Positions 29,565 to 38,020 of a stretch of DNA of 64,000 nt are shown one piece after another. Source of the DNA: Chryseobacterium antibioticum (GTDB lineage Bacteria; Bacteroidota; Bacteroidia; Flavobacteriales; Weeksellaceae); the NCBI RefSeq assembly GCF_012927325.1, contig NZ_JABBGI010000002.1, positions 186,001 through 250,000 on the forward strand. The letters are read 5' to 3'. How positions within the stretch are numbered: position 1 is the first letter of the stretch; every line of letters starts with the position of its first letter. The notes under the pieces were generated by a model, which worked only from the letters and a program-made list of their open reading frames with translations, was not told where the DNA came from and did not search any database. Both the position numbers and the translations under genes were made by a program.

Positions 29565-30839
29565 TTATTTTAATCTGATAGATACTGCATTTTTGTGGGC
29601 GATAAGACCTTCGGCCTCGGCCATTATTTCTATTGTTTTTCCTATGTTTTTAAGACCTTCCCTGGAAAGGTGCTGGAATGTAATTTTCTTGACAAAACTG
29701 TCGAGAGAAACCCCGCTGTAGTTCTTTGCATAAGCATTCGTAGGTAAGGTATGATTGGTTCCGCTTGCATAATCTCCTGCGCTTTCACAGGAATAATTTC
29801 CCAGGAAGACAGATCCTGCATTTTCAATCATCGGAATAGACTTCTCAAAATCTTCCAAAGCCAGGATCAGGTGTTCCGGGGCATACAGATTGCTGAATTC
29901 TAAAGCTTCCTCAACAGAATTGATCAGAATAAAAAGACTGTGATCCAGAGCCTGACGAGCCATCTCATTTCTTGGAAGCTTTGCCACCTGTTTTTCGACA
30001 GCTTCAATGGTTTCGGTGAAAATTTTGAGATCTGTAGTGATAAAGACCACCTGGCTATCGCTTCCGTGTTCCGCCTGTGACAGAAGGTCTGCGGCACAAA
30101 AATCAGGAACTGCCTGACTGTCTGCAATCACAAGAACTTCGCTTGGTCCCGCTGGCATGTCAATAGCTACACCATAACGCTGCGCATATTCCTTAGCAGC
30201 AACAACAAACTGGTTTCCTGGTCCGAAAATTTTATAAACCTTCGGAATACTTACTGTCCCTAAAGTCATCGCTGCAATAGCCTGTGCTCCACCCGTTTTG
30301 AATATTTTAGTAATACCACAAAGTTTGGCAGTGAACAGAATAGCAGGATTGATATTCCCATTGCTATCGGGTGGTGTACAAAGGATAATCTCCTTGCATC
30401 CTGCCAGATTTGCAGGTACAGCAAGCATGAGAACTGTTGAAAACAAGGGAGCAGTCCCCCCCGGAATATAGATTCCTACTTTTTCTACCGCTCTGCTTTC
30501 CCGCCAGCAGGTTACTCCTTTTGTAGTTTCAATTTTTTCAGTCTCTGTTATTTGGGCAGCGTGAAATTTTGAAATATTCTCTTTTGCCTGTCTGATGGCT
30601 TTCTTTAACGCTTCAGGAATTTCATTTTCGACATTTTGCCATTCAACTTCTGAAACCGCAATTTCTGGAGTTACTGCCTTGTCAAATTTCTTATTAAACT
30701 GAATCAATGCATTGTCACCGTCTTTTTCTACGGCTGCAAATATTTCCTCAATCAGTCCGGAGATTTCTTCACGTTTAAAAACCGGTCTTTTTACAAGATC
30801 TGGCCAAGTTTCTCTTTCTGGATATCTGTATATTTTCAT
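29565..30839 (-). CDS. hisD: histidinol dehydrogenase
   Basis: NAD-dependent, zinc-bound, oxidises histidinol to histidine in two steps. 424 residues. Seen: YIPGGTAPLFSTVLMLAVPA, GGAQAIAAMTLGT, DMPAGPSEVLVIAD, LLSQAEHGSDSQVV, APEHLIL, GNYSCESAGDYASGTNHTLPT and LSREGL near the C-terminus. Two bases from hisG. Confidence 0.97.
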   Translation of the reverse strand: MKIYRYPERETWPDLVKRPVFKREEISGLIEEIFAAVEKDGDNALIQFNKKFDKAVTPEIAVSEVEWQNVENEIPEALKKAIRQAKENISKFHAAQITETEKIETTKGVTCWRESRAVEKVGIYIPGGTAPLFSTVLMLAVPANLAGCKEIILCTPPDSNGNINPAILFTAKLCGITKIFKTGGAQAIAAMTLGTVSIPKVYKIFGPGNQFVVAAKEYAQRYGVAIDMPAGPSEVLVIADSQAVPDFCAADLLSQAEHGSDSQVVFITTDLKIFTETIEAVEKQVAKLPRNEMARQALDHSLFILINSVEEALEFSNLYAPEHLILALEDFEKSIPMIENAGSVFLGNYSCESAGDYASGTNHTLPTNAYAKNYSGVSLDSFVKKITFQHLSREGLKNIGKTIEIMAEAEGLIAHKNAVSIRLK

Positions 30840-30841
30840 AA

Positions 30842-31699
30842 TTAAATGACCATTTTATCGATTGGAATAATAAGAATGTCCTGTGCTCCGTTTTCTTTCA
30901 GCTCATCAATGACGTCCCAAAATCTTTCTTCATCAATCACTGAATGAATGCTGCTCCAGCCTTTTTCTGCCAAAGGAATTACGGTAGGACTTTTCAAAAC
31001 AGGAAGGACAGAAGCAATAGCTTTGATCTTTTCATTGGGAACATTCATCAGGATATACTTTGTATTTTTTGCTCTTAAAACAGACTGAATGCGAAACAGA
31101 AATTTATTGAGAATCGCCTCTTTCTCAGGATTAAGTACAGACGTTTTTGCCAGAACCGCTTCTGATTTCAGAATGGTGATCGTCTCCCTCAATCCGTTTT
31201 TAAATAAGGTACTTCCGGAGCTTACGATATCACAAATACCATCTGCAAGTCCGATATTCGGGGCTATTTCAACTGACCCGGAAATGATGTGGATATCGGA
31301 CTTGATTCCTTTTTGTTCGAGAAAATTTTTAAGGGTATTGGGATAAGAAGTTGCAATTTTTCTGCCCTGAAAGTAGGAGAGATCATTAGTCTCCACTTCT
31401 TTGGGAACGGCTAAGGAAACCCTGCATTTTGAGAATCCCAGTTTCTCAACAATCTGGATGTTTTTCTGTTTTTCGGCTAAAAGATTTTCGCCAACAATGG
31501 CGACGTCTACCACTCCATCTTCGAGGTATTGGGGAATGTCTGAATTTCTGAGATACATGATCTCCATTGGAAAGTTATCTACGGAGACTTTAAGCTGGTC
31601 TTTTCCGTTGTTGACGAAAATACCACAGTCTTTGAGGAGCTGTAGGGATTCTTCGTAAAGCCTGCCGCTTTTCTGGATCGCAATTTTTAATTTACTCAT
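30842..31699 (-). CDS. hisG: ATP phosphoribosyltransferase, long form with regulatory domain
   Basis: First enzyme of histidine synthesis. 285 residues: periplasmic-binding-protein-like catalytic core (LKIAIQKSGRLYEESLQLLKDCGI, VDVAIVGENLL, ATSYPNTLKNFLEQKG, SGSVEIAPNIGLADGICDIVSSGSTL) and a C-terminal ~80-residue ACT-like domain from ~210 (MNVPNEKIKAIASVLPVLKSPTVIPL), which in long-form HisG binds histidine for feedback inhibition. First gene of the operon, behind an attenuator leader. Confidence 0.97.
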   Translation of the reverse strand: MSKLKIAIQKSGRLYEESLQLLKDCGIFVNNGKDQLKVSVDNFPMEIMYLRNSDIPQYLEDGVVDVAIVGENLLAEKQKNIQIVEKLGFSKCRVSLAVPKEVETNDLSYFQGRKIATSYPNTLKNFLEQKGIKSDIHIISGSVEIAPNIGLADGICDIVSSGSTLFKNGLRETITILKSEAVLAKTSVLNPEKEAILNKFLFRIQSVLRAKNTKYILMNVPNEKIKAIASVLPVLKSPTVIPLAEKGWSSIHSVIDEERFWDVIDELKENGAQDILIIPIDKMVI

Positions 31700-31774
31700 T
31701 GTATTGTTTTTGGGGTCTGAGTAAATAAAAACTGATCTGTTGGATATTTTCCGGGAAGAATTCGGAAAACAAAA

Positions 31775-31800
31775 AAACCGTCTGTTTACTCAGACGGTTT
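31775..31800 (-). terminator. attenuator terminator of the histidine operon
   Basis: A perfect 10-bp stem (31775-31784 with 31791-31800) with a 6-base loop; on the minus strand it is followed by a T-rich run. CCGTCT at 31841-31846 (AGACGG on the transcript, just at the leader-peptide stop) can pair with the CCGTCT of the terminator stem, giving an alternative antiterminator. This is the layout of classical amino-acid attenuation. Confidence 0.85.
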
Positions 31801-31845
31801 TAATTATTTTGATTTTAACACATGTTTATATCAACCAATTCCGTC

Positions 31846-31896
31846 TTAGCAGAGATGATGATAATAATGATGAAGTGTTAAAAAATTCGGTTTCAT
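31846..31896 (-). CDS. histidine operon leader peptide
   Basis: A 16-residue ORF, MKPNFLTLHHYYHHLC, with four His in six residues (HHYYHH). It lies between the his promoter and the attenuator hairpin, and the stop codon sits at the edge of the sequence able to form the antiterminator. Slow translation at the His codons under histidine shortage would prevent the terminator. The gene is too short for standard ORF calling. Confidence 0.85.
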   Translation of the reverse strand: MKPNFLTLHHYYHHLC

Positions 31897-31913
31897 TGTT
31901 TTAAACTGTGGTA

Positions 31914-31943
31914 CAAATGTAGGATTTATTTTTAAACTGCAAA
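31914..31943 (-). promoter_or_regulatory. promoter of the histidine operon
   Basis: On the minus strand TTTG (31940-31943) is followed after 18 bases by TACATTTG (31914-31921), a full match to the Bacteroidota -33/-7 promoter. It lies between the end of the glycosyltransferase gene and the leader peptide. Confidence 0.75.
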
Positions 31944-31949
31944 GTTTTT

Positions 31950-33047
31950 TTACAGATTTTTTTTGTAGAGATCCATCAACTGAGCTGCTATAGGCTCATC
32001 ATTAAATCTCTGAACAAACCTGAAACTCTTTTCTGCACGGCGTTTTCTCTCGGATTCATTTTCCCAGAGAAATTTTATCTTGGCTCCGATGTCCTGATCA
32101 TTTCCGGGATCGACGTAAACAGAGTCTTCTCCTCCTGCTTCCGGCAGGCAGCTTGTATTGCTGGTAATGGTTGCCGTTTTTGAGAAAAGCGCTTCTATAA
32201 CAGGGATTCCAAAGCCTTCAAAAAAGCTGGGATAGACAAAAATATCGGCCAGTTTATAGATCACTGCCAGCTCATCCATGGAAACTCCTTCCAGGAAGAT
32301 CACCTGCTTTTCCATTTTGTTTTTCCTGATGAAAGCTTCTATTTTTTTATAGTAATTCGTTTTTCTTCCAACGACAACCAACGGGATTTCGGTTCCGCTG
32401 ATTCCTTTGACAATGCTTAAAAGATTTTTACGGTCTTCAATAGTTCCTACGTTTAAAATAAATCGTTCCGGAAGGTTGAATTTATCTTTGGTGAGCTGAA
32501 TAAACTCCTCAGATTGCTGTTCTTTAAATGCTTTGTGACAGCCCTGATAAATGACTTCAATTTTGGTTTCAGGAACTTTTAGATAGGTGATAATATCTCT
32601 TTTGGTTTGTTCCGAAATAGCGATAATTTTATCTGCGGAAGCGGCGGCTTTTTTAAATTTCCACAGGTGTATTTTCCGGTCAAAAAAAGAATAGTATTGC
32701 GGGTATCTCATAAAGATCAGATCATGGATCGTCACTATTTTTTTGATGGGTTCTTTGTCCCATTTCAAGGGCAATTCGCCGGAGAGTCCATGGAATATGT
32801 CGGCGTCTTCTTTTTGGGCGTCTTTACCCATTTTAAGCTGTCGGGAAAGGTTTCCTTTCGAGGTTTCTACAAAGCGGACATCCGGTCTTTCAAGAATTTC
32901 TTTCCCTCTTTCTGAACTGTTTTTGTTCAGCAGCAGGTATTCATTTTCAGGATAATACTGAGACAGGATCCTGACCAGGTCTCTTGAATAATTGCCCAAT
33001 CCGGACGTATTATGAAAAAAACGTTTTGCGTCGAAGGCAATCTTCAT
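31950..33047 (-). CDS. glycosyltransferase, GT4-like family 1
   Basis: A 365-residue cytoplasmic GT-B enzyme that transfers a sugar from an activated nucleotide donor, probably to a cell-surface polysaccharide. Seen: N-domain MKIAFDAKRFFHNTSGLGNYSRDLVRIL and DIFHGLSGELPL, HDLIFMRYPQYYS, hinge strand FILNVGTIEDRKNLLSIVKGI, and donor-site segments VYPSFFEGFGIPVIEAL (the E-x7-E motif) and SCLPEAGGEDSVYVDPGN. No neighbouring polysaccharide genes, so acceptor and sugar are unknown. Confidence 0.93.
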   Translation of the reverse strand: MKIAFDAKRFFHNTSGLGNYSRDLVRILSQYYPENEYLLLNKNSSERGKEILERPDVRFVETSKGNLSRQLKMGKDAQKEDADIFHGLSGELPLKWDKEPIKKIVTIHDLIFMRYPQYYSFFDRKIHLWKFKKAAASADKIIAISEQTKRDIITYLKVPETKIEVIYQGCHKAFKEQQSEEFIQLTKDKFNLPERFILNVGTIEDRKNLLSIVKGISGTEIPLVVVGRKTNYYKKIEAFIRKNKMEKQVIFLEGVSMDELAVIYKLADIFVYPSFFEGFGIPVIEALFSKTATITSNTSCLPEAGGEDSVYVDPGNDQDIGAKIKFLWENESERKRRAEKSFRFVQRFNDEPIAAQLMDLYKKNL

Positions 33048-33094
33048 ATGAATGTTTTTAATAAGCTTTGTTAACGATTTAAAGGTATAAATAA

Positions 33095-33126
33095 AATAAA
33101 CCCTAAATGACTATTCAGGGTTTATT
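33095..33126 (-). terminator. terminator of dapD
   Basis: A perfect 10-bp inverted repeat (33095-33104 with 33117-33126) 45 bases past the dapD stop, with AT-rich flanks on both sides. Confidence 0.65.
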
Positions 33127-33171
33127 GTATAAATTTTAAAAATCAATCTTTAAAATTTAGGAATATACAGC

Positions 33172-33984
33172 TTATACAGCTACATTATTCTCTCTTAAAG
33201 CATCATTAAGAGATGTTTTTTTATCTGTTGATTCTTTTCTCTGACCGATAATTAATGCACATGGAACCTGATATTCTCCAGCCGGATACTGTTTGGTATA
33301 GCTTCCCGGGATTACTACTGAACGGGCAGGCACTCTACCTTTGATTTCAATAGGCTGGTCACCTGTAACATCAATAATTTTTGTGGAAGCAGTTAATACT
33401 ACATTCGCACCCAATACAGCTTCTCTTTCTACATGAACACCTTCTACTACGATACATCTTGATCCGATGAAACAATCGTCCTCAATGATCACCGGAGCTG
33501 CCTGTAATGGCTCTAATACCCCACCGATACCAACACCACCACTCAAGTGAACGTTTTTACCGATCTGTGCACAGCTTCCTACGGTAGCCCAAGTATCCAC
33601 CATCGTTCCGGAATCTACATAAGCTCCGATATTGACGTAAGAAGGCATCAAGATAACCCCTGAAGCTACGAAAGATCCTTCTCTTGCAATGGCATGCGGT
33701 ACAACTCTTACTCCTTTTTCAGCATAGTTTTTCTTCAAAGGAATTTTGTCATGAAATTCAAACGGACCTACTTCAATAGTTTCCATCTTCTGGATCGGGA
33801 AATACATTACTACAGCTTTCTTCACCCATTCATTCACCTGCCATCCGTTTTCTGTAGGCTCAGCTACACGAAGTTCTCCTGAATCCAATAAAGAAATAAC
33901 TTCTCTTATGGTCTTCTTGCTGTCTTCGTTCTGTAATAAATCTCTATTATCCCAAATGTTTTCGATAGTTTGTTGTAACGACAT
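33172..33984 (-). CDS. dapD: 2,3,4,5-tetrahydropyridine-2,6-dicarboxylate N-succinyltransferase
   Basis: Transfers succinyl from succinyl-CoA to tetrahydrodipicolinate in the succinylase branch of lysine/diaminopimelate synthesis. 270 residues, standard length. N-terminal helical domain (WVKKAVVMYFPI), then left-handed beta helix with hexapeptide repeats (VVPHAIAREGSFVASGVILMPSYVNIGAYVDSGTMVDTWATVGSCAQIGKNVHLSGGVGIGG...) and the loop IEDDCFIGSRCIVVEGV. Monocistronic, own promoter. Confidence 0.97.
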   Translation of the reverse strand: MSLQQTIENIWDNRDLLQNEDSKKTIREVISLLDSGELRVAEPTENGWQVNEWVKKAVVMYFPIQKMETIEVGPFEFHDKIPLKKNYAEKGVRVVPHAIAREGSFVASGVILMPSYVNIGAYVDSGTMVDTWATVGSCAQIGKNVHLSGGVGIGGVLEPLQAAPVIIEDDCFIGSRCIVVEGVHVEREAVLGANVVLTASTKIIDVTGDQPIEIKGRVPARSVVIPGSYTKQYPAGEYQVPCALIIGQRKESTDKKTSLNDALRENNVAV

Positions 33985-34041
33985 GTTTCTTGTTTGATTT
34001 TAGTATACATTATCCCTGCAGCTTCCCGCAGTTTTGAAGGT

Positions 34042-34072
34042 CAAAAGTACAAAAGATTGTTTTAGTATACAA
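34042..34072 (-). promoter_or_regulatory. candidate promoter of dapD
   Basis: On the minus strand TTG (34070-34072), a 20-base spacer, then TACTTTTG (34042-34049). About 57 bases of leader to the dapD ATG. Confidence 0.6.
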
Positions 34073-34123
34073 GTTCTCTTGAGAGCTCTCAATGGGAATT
34101 ATTCCCTGTTCGCTTTTTACATA

Positions 34124-34495
34124 TTATTCACAAATAATGAATTCCATTGTTTTTTCAACGTGTTTTTGCTGAATAATTCCTTTTGAATAATGAAGATTGG
34201 AACCTGTATTATATTTTGTTAAATAAGCAGTATTAATATCGGGTGTAAGTTCTTTGAGATCATCAGGAACGAGAGCTTTTATATTGAATATCTCCTCTCC
34301 ACATTTGATCTGCCCTTGAGACTCGTCTAAAAAAGTATGGTACCAGCTTCGCTCTGCAAGTCCCCATGATCTGGCAAAAATTCGGTCATTAACGGTAACC
34401 ATCCAGATTTCCAGGAAGGTGGTTCTCTGTTGTCCTGCCTTTATTTCAATAATATTGTGGCTGTTGATGTAATCTAATGCTAAGTCTTTATTCAT
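34124..34495 (-). CDS. DUF2255-like small protein
   Basis: A 123-residue soluble protein. The central segment LEIWMVTVNDRIFARSWGLAERSWYHTFLDESQGQIKCGEEIFNIKAL has the pattern of DUF2255 / nitroreductase-like small beta-barrels that I remember, in which a strand with ARS(W/Y)G is followed by W-Y-x-x. Function unknown. Isolated gene. Confidence 0.75.
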   Translation of the reverse strand: MNKDLALDYINSHNIIEIKAGQQRTTFLEIWMVTVNDRIFARSWGLAERSWYHTFLDESQGQIKCGEEIFNIKALVPDDLKELTPDINTAYLTKYNTGSNLHYSKGIIQQKHVEKTMEFIICE

Positions 34496-34623
34496 TGTTA
34501 ATTTTTTACGAATCTAAAATGAAAAGAACAATTTAGCTAATTTATTATTCAGCCTGAAGAAAATATTATTTAGATTGTTGATTTTCTGATGTTTGTTAGG
34601 GTATCATTTATTCGAGCATGCAG

Positions 34624-34656
34624 AACCCTGTCAAGGTTTAAAACCTTGACAGGGTT
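34624..34656. repeat. 33-base near-perfect palindrome, probable dispersed repeat
   Basis: Arms 34624-34639 and 34641-34656 are exact complements with one base between them. The repeat is GC-rich for this region and unrelated to its neighbours. Its position, 30 bases past the LytTR gene stop, would also let it serve as a terminator on the minus strand. Confidence 0.7.
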
Positions 34657-34685
34657 ATTAAGAGTAGTTTCCGAGGCGTATTTTT

Positions 34686-35012
34686 TCAGAGCATCATTTT
34701 ATTGAGTGCTGTGATAAGGCATTCTTTATAGCTTTTGGCTACGGCAATTTTATGGTCCTGACACACAAGCTGGTTATCCTCGAAATATTCAATATTCGTT
34801 AAATTGACAATATAAGAATTATGAACTCTCATGAATTCGTCAGGAAGACTTTCTATGAGGTCTTTAAGGGTTTTGTAGTAGATATATTTTTTATTGGAGG
34901 TGGTATGGATTTCCACATAATTGCCCAAAGCTTTGATGATGGTAATATCTTTAAAGAACAATTTTACCAGTTTTTTATCTGTTTTAATAAAAGCAAAGGT
35001 TCGGTTCTCCAT
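34686..35012 (-). CDS. stand-alone LytTR DNA-binding protein
   Basis: A 108-residue protein that is only a LytTR domain: KDITIIKALGNYVEIHTTSNKKYIYYKTLKDLIESLPDEFMRVHNSYIVNLTNIEYFE. The F-x-R-x-H-x-S-Y-I-V-N signature is clear. There is no receiver domain, so it is not a conventional response regulator. It lies 24 bases after the NlpC/P60 gene on the same strand and may be cotranscribed with it. Confidence 0.9.
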   Translation of the reverse strand: MENRTFAFIKTDKKLVKLFFKDITIIKALGNYVEIHTTSNKKYIYYKTLKDLIESLPDEFMRVHNSYIVNLTNIEYFEDNQLVCQDHKIAVAKSYKECLITALNKMML

Positions 35013-35036
35013 TCAATGATCAGTTTAAATAAGCCC

Positions 35037-35615
35037 TTATAAAACTCTCTGAGCGTGCAGATAAGCTTTATTCCAGTATTTTTCGTTTAATGAAGAGATC
35101 ATTACTCCTTTTGAAGTAGATGCATGGATAAATTTCACTTCGCCGTCCGCTCCGATATCATGAACGATCCCTACATGAGAAACTCTGCTTCCTCCAGCTG
35201 TTGCAAAAAACAGCAGATCACCTGGCTTTACTTCTTTGATATCAATCTTTTGACCGGCATCAGCCTGATCTGTAGATCTGCGGGGCAATGAAAAATCATT
35301 TTCTTCAAAAACTTTTACAGTGAATCCGGAACAGTCAAAACCTGAAGAGGTATTTCCACCGAATTTATATGGTGTTCCGATATATTTTTCAGCATCTTTC
35401 AGGATATCGCTGACGGATCTGGAAATCTTCCCGTCAAATTTAGAATCCAGTTTTCTGAGGTTTTCAGCTTTTACGACAGTTTTCGTTCCCGTATTCTTTT
35501 TAGAGGATGCATTTTTAGATGATCCGCAGGAAACTGCCAGAGCTGAAGCAATCAGCAGAATGGAAAACTGTTTTATTCTTAAGTTTTTTTCAAATAATCC
35601 CGGTCTCATAGTCAT
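35037..35615 (-). CDS. NlpC/P60 cell-wall peptidase lipoprotein
   Basis: A 192-residue lipoprotein with lipobox LAVSC (Cys ~30), a Lys/Ser linker, and a C-terminal NlpC/P60 domain: catalytic Cys in SSGFDCSGFTVKVF, His in GSRVSHVGIVHD, third polar residue in KFIHASTSKGV. It hydrolyses gamma-D-Glu-meso-DAP links in peptidoglycan in related proteins. The second ATG, two codons downstream, is an equally good start. Confidence 0.93.
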   Translation of the reverse strand: MTMRPGLFEKNLRIKQFSILLIASALAVSCGSSKNASSKKNTGTKTVVKAENLRKLDSKFDGKISRSVSDILKDAEKYIGTPYKFGGNTSSGFDCSGFTVKVFEENDFSLPRRSTDQADAGQKIDIKEVKPGDLLFFATAGGSRVSHVGIVHDIGADGEVKFIHASTSKGVMISSLNEKYWNKAYLHAQRVL

Positions 35616-35645
35616 CTGATTTTAAATGAAGTAACTAATTATTTA

Positions 35646-35653
35646 CAAATATA
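35646..35653 (-). promoter_or_regulatory. candidate -7 element for the NlpC/P60-LytTR unit
   Basis: TATATTTG on the minus strand, 30 bases before the start codon. No clear -33 TTG. Confidence 0.4.
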
Positions 35654-35716
35654 CATTTTATATTTAAATTATGTTATAAGTATACTACAACTATATGATA
35701 AATATATGTTAAAATA

Positions 35717-35745
35717 TTGATTTCCTATATTTATTAGTATATTTG
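35717..35745 (+). promoter_or_regulatory. promoter of the 215-residue hypothetical gene
   Basis: TTG (35717-35719), 18-base spacer, TATATTTG (35738-35745): a complete Bacteroidota promoter. The ATG at 35762 follows 16 bases later, so the leader is very short. Confidence 0.65.
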
Positions 35746-35761
35746 AATTCAATTTTACGAT

Positions 35762-36409
35762 ATGGCAACCTATGAAAGTTTAATAAAAATCAATGGAAGC
35801 GTAGGCGATCTGGTTTTTTACAGCCTGAACGGGAAAAATGTGGTGCGAAAAAAAAGCGGATTTAATAAAACAGCGTTCAAAAAAAGCCCTTCTTATGAGA
35901 AAGTAAGGCAGAACAGTTCGGAATTCGGGCACTGTTCCAAAGCCGGAAAAACAATACGGAGCTGTATTGAAGGCTATATTAAGGAAGCTGGCGATCCTTT
36001 GCTCTATCAGAAATTTGCAAAGCTGATGACTGCTATAAAGGATCTTGATATTGTTTCGGAAAGAGGAAAAAGAACAGTCCAAAATGGTCTCATAACCCTA
36101 GAAGGATTAAAGTTACTTAAAGAATTCAGGTTTGGAAAAAAAGGAAATATCTATCCGGAAGTTTCTGTTCTGGAAGAAAATGATAACAAGACGCTCAACT
36201 TAGGGGGGCTATTATCCGGGGATGACATAGTAATCATCACAATACAACCTGATCTTGAAGTATACTCCGCGGAATATTTTGAAGAAAGAATTTCTGTGGA
36301 GCAGAAAACGAACATCCATTTTAAAAAGCATTTTTCAGAGGACATGTTCCTACTCTACTTTTTAGTACTGAAGCGTAAGGAAGAAATTACCCATATGGGA
36401 TTTATTTAG
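35762..36409 (+). CDS. conserved hypothetical protein
   Basis: A 215-residue cytoplasmic protein, no signal peptide. The N-terminal part (YESLIKINGSVGDLVFYSLNGKNVVRKKSGFN) recalls a lineage-restricted family in which a beta-hairpin is followed by a Lys/Arg-rich stretch and a helix with FGHCSKAGKTIR. The C-terminal half is beta-rich (LSGDDIVIITIQPDLEVYS). No known function. Strong own promoter and strong shared terminator. Confidence 0.8.
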   Translation: MATYESLIKINGSVGDLVFYSLNGKNVVRKKSGFNKTAFKKSPSYEKVRQNSSEFGHCSKAGKTIRSCIEGYIKEAGDPLLYQKFAKLMTAIKDLDIVSERGKRTVQNGLITLEGLKLLKEFRFGKKGNIYPEVSVLEENDNKTLNLGGLLSGDDIVIITIQPDLEVYSAEYFEERISVEQKTNIHFKKHFSEDMFLLYFLVLKRKEEITHMGFI

Positions 36410-36415
36410 ATAAAA

Positions 36416-36443
36416 AAAGCCTGCAGATTGATCTGCAGGCTTT
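36416..36443. terminator. bidirectional terminator
   Basis: A perfect 13-bp stem (36416-36428 with 36431-36443) flanked by A-rich and T-rich runs, between two converging genes. Confidence 0.9.
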
Positions 36444-36447
36444 CTGT

Positions 36448-36816
36448 TTATTTTTTGTCTCCTGTCCAGGTCCCGTATCTTGCGGGTGTGGGAACAGCGT
36501 TTGACCAGTTTCCGTTTCCTTTTTTCTCTCTTGAAAGGGTTCCTTTGAATTCTCCGTCGTCAGGAAGCCCGATTACAGCAGTAAGATCACCAGTATCCGT
36601 TAAGTTTCCGGAAATGTTATAATTTTCGTCATTGACTGTAGAATGCATCGTACCGGTTACTTTTCCGTCGCTGGCTACCACAAGGTTCCAGGTTCCGTCA
36701 TCGCTTCCTGTATACTTTCCTGACCATGTTCCTATATAATCATAAATAGTGTCATCATCAGAGCTACATCCGATAAATAAAAAAGCTGTTAAAAGAAGTA
36801 AAAAAAGTTTCTTCAT
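36448..36816 (-). CDS. small lipoprotein with acidic surface-export signal
   Basis: A 122-residue lipoprotein. Lipobox FLFIGC at residues 12-17, then SSDDDTIYDY, which fits the surface-export signal of Flavobacteriia lipoproteins. The rest is a small beta-barrel-like domain (GTWSGKYTGSDDGTWNLVVASDGKVTGTM) of the lipocalin-like type. No function assigned. Confidence 0.85.
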   Translation of the reverse strand: MKKLFLLLLTAFLFIGCSSDDDTIYDYIGTWSGKYTGSDDGTWNLVVASDGKVTGTMHSTVNDENYNISGNLTDTGDLTAVIGLPDDGEFKGTLSREKKGNGNWSNAVPTPARYGTWTGDKK

Positions 36817-37244
36817 AGTTTCTAATAGTTTTATAACCTAATCAAATTTTATTGTTATGTATTCATTTTCTACTCTGGAAATAGAAATCTGAATTAATGT
36901 TTATTGTTTTTACGGCTTGTTCCGTGCAAATCTACTAATTTTTTCATTCAGATTATCTGAATTTTAATCAGCTGTTTATATTTTTATGAATTAGTTGCGT
37001 ATTTTGGCTAAAATACAATTATTTCCCAAATGGAAACAACCGATAAGATGGTAACTTATCAAAAAATTCCACAAATAACAACATTGGGGTTATGTTAAAA
37101 TATTACGTTTATTATATTGAATTTTTTCAATATAAATTATTTTCATTCTATAATTTATAATTTAATTGAAATTTATTTTCAAGGTTATAAATATTTCTTA
37201 ATTTAGTGAAAAATATAAAAATCACTAAAACCCTAATTAATATC
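36817..37244. other. AT-rich divergent intergenic region
   Basis: About 430 bases with no ORF. It must hold the promoters of the two divergent genes on its sides. TAGATTTG on the minus strand at 36927-36934 is the only element matching the -7 consensus. Confidence 0.5.
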
Positions 37245-37928
37245 ATGAAAACAAGAATAATATTTTTTGTTGCCTTCGCTTTTTTCAGTAGCTTGAAATC
37301 CCAGGTAGGGATTAACACCGATACTCCATCCCATACTTTAGATGTTAACGGATTGGTTAGAGTAAGAGCTTTAGCCAATGCTGAGAGAAAAATTGTATCA
37401 GCAGACCAACAGGGAGTTTTAACCCTGATCTCCCCTGAAGAAATCTTCTCTCCCAAGGCATTATTGAATACTTCTACGTCAGCAGCAGAACAAAGGCTGA
37501 CTATTTATGAAGGACAATGTTTCCAACCTACAGATAACGCTTCTTCCTGTACGGTTAAGGTCAACCATTACAGTTCTTGTGCAGGTTTCACCCGTGCTGT
37601 AGACACTCAGGTTGTAGTTGGACAAACAATTAATACAGGTAACGGACAATTTTTAGGAACCTGGGCTTCCCGATTTATCGATAACAAAGGGTATGTAGGG
37701 GGTGCAACAGCTGCGGAACAGGTGGCTCCGGATTATCCCAGAATCTCCTATCCTACTGCTAATTCAGCCAACTATTTAGGAACCGGTAGTTTTTCGGGAC
37801 AGTGCAACGCAGATATTGTGACCACCATTAACCAGGCGACCGGTGATATCAAAGTAGAATCTGTGAAAAGAAGTATGTTTGCACACCTTGTGTATCTTTT
37901 ATCAATATCCCGCTCAAAAAGTAACTAG
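37245..37928 (+). CDS. exported hypothetical protein
   Basis: A 227-residue protein. The start at 37245 begins a signal peptide (MKTRIIFFVAFAFFSSLKSQ); the frame extends further up but without sense. After cleavage comes QVGINTDTPSHTLDVNGLVRVRALA, a short motif common at the N-terminus of Bacteroidota exported and fibre-like proteins (GINT-P-TLDVNG-R). The remainder has two Cys pairs (CFQPTDNASSCTV, SSCAGF) and no recognised domain. No type IX sorting domain. Confidence 0.8.
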   Translation: MKTRIIFFVAFAFFSSLKSQVGINTDTPSHTLDVNGLVRVRALANAERKIVSADQQGVLTLISPEEIFSPKALLNTSTSAAEQRLTIYEGQCFQPTDNASSCTVKVNHYSSCAGFTRAVDTQVVVGQTINTGNGQFLGTWASRFIDNKGYVGGATAAEQVAPDYPRISYPTANSANYLGTGSFSGQCNADIVTTINQATGDIKVESVKRSMFAHLVYLLSISRSKSN

Positions 37929-37951
37929 AAATACATCTTTATAAAATTAAA

Positions 37952-37987
37952 AATCCGGCTCAATTTTATATTGAGCCGGATTCTTTT
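37952..37987. terminator. bidirectional terminator
   Basis: A perfect 12-bp stem (37952-37963 with 37971-37982) followed by a T-rich run, between converging genes. Confidence 0.85.
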
Positions 37988-38020
37988 AGTACAGAGAAAG
38001 ATTTAACCTTTCCTCTTAAT

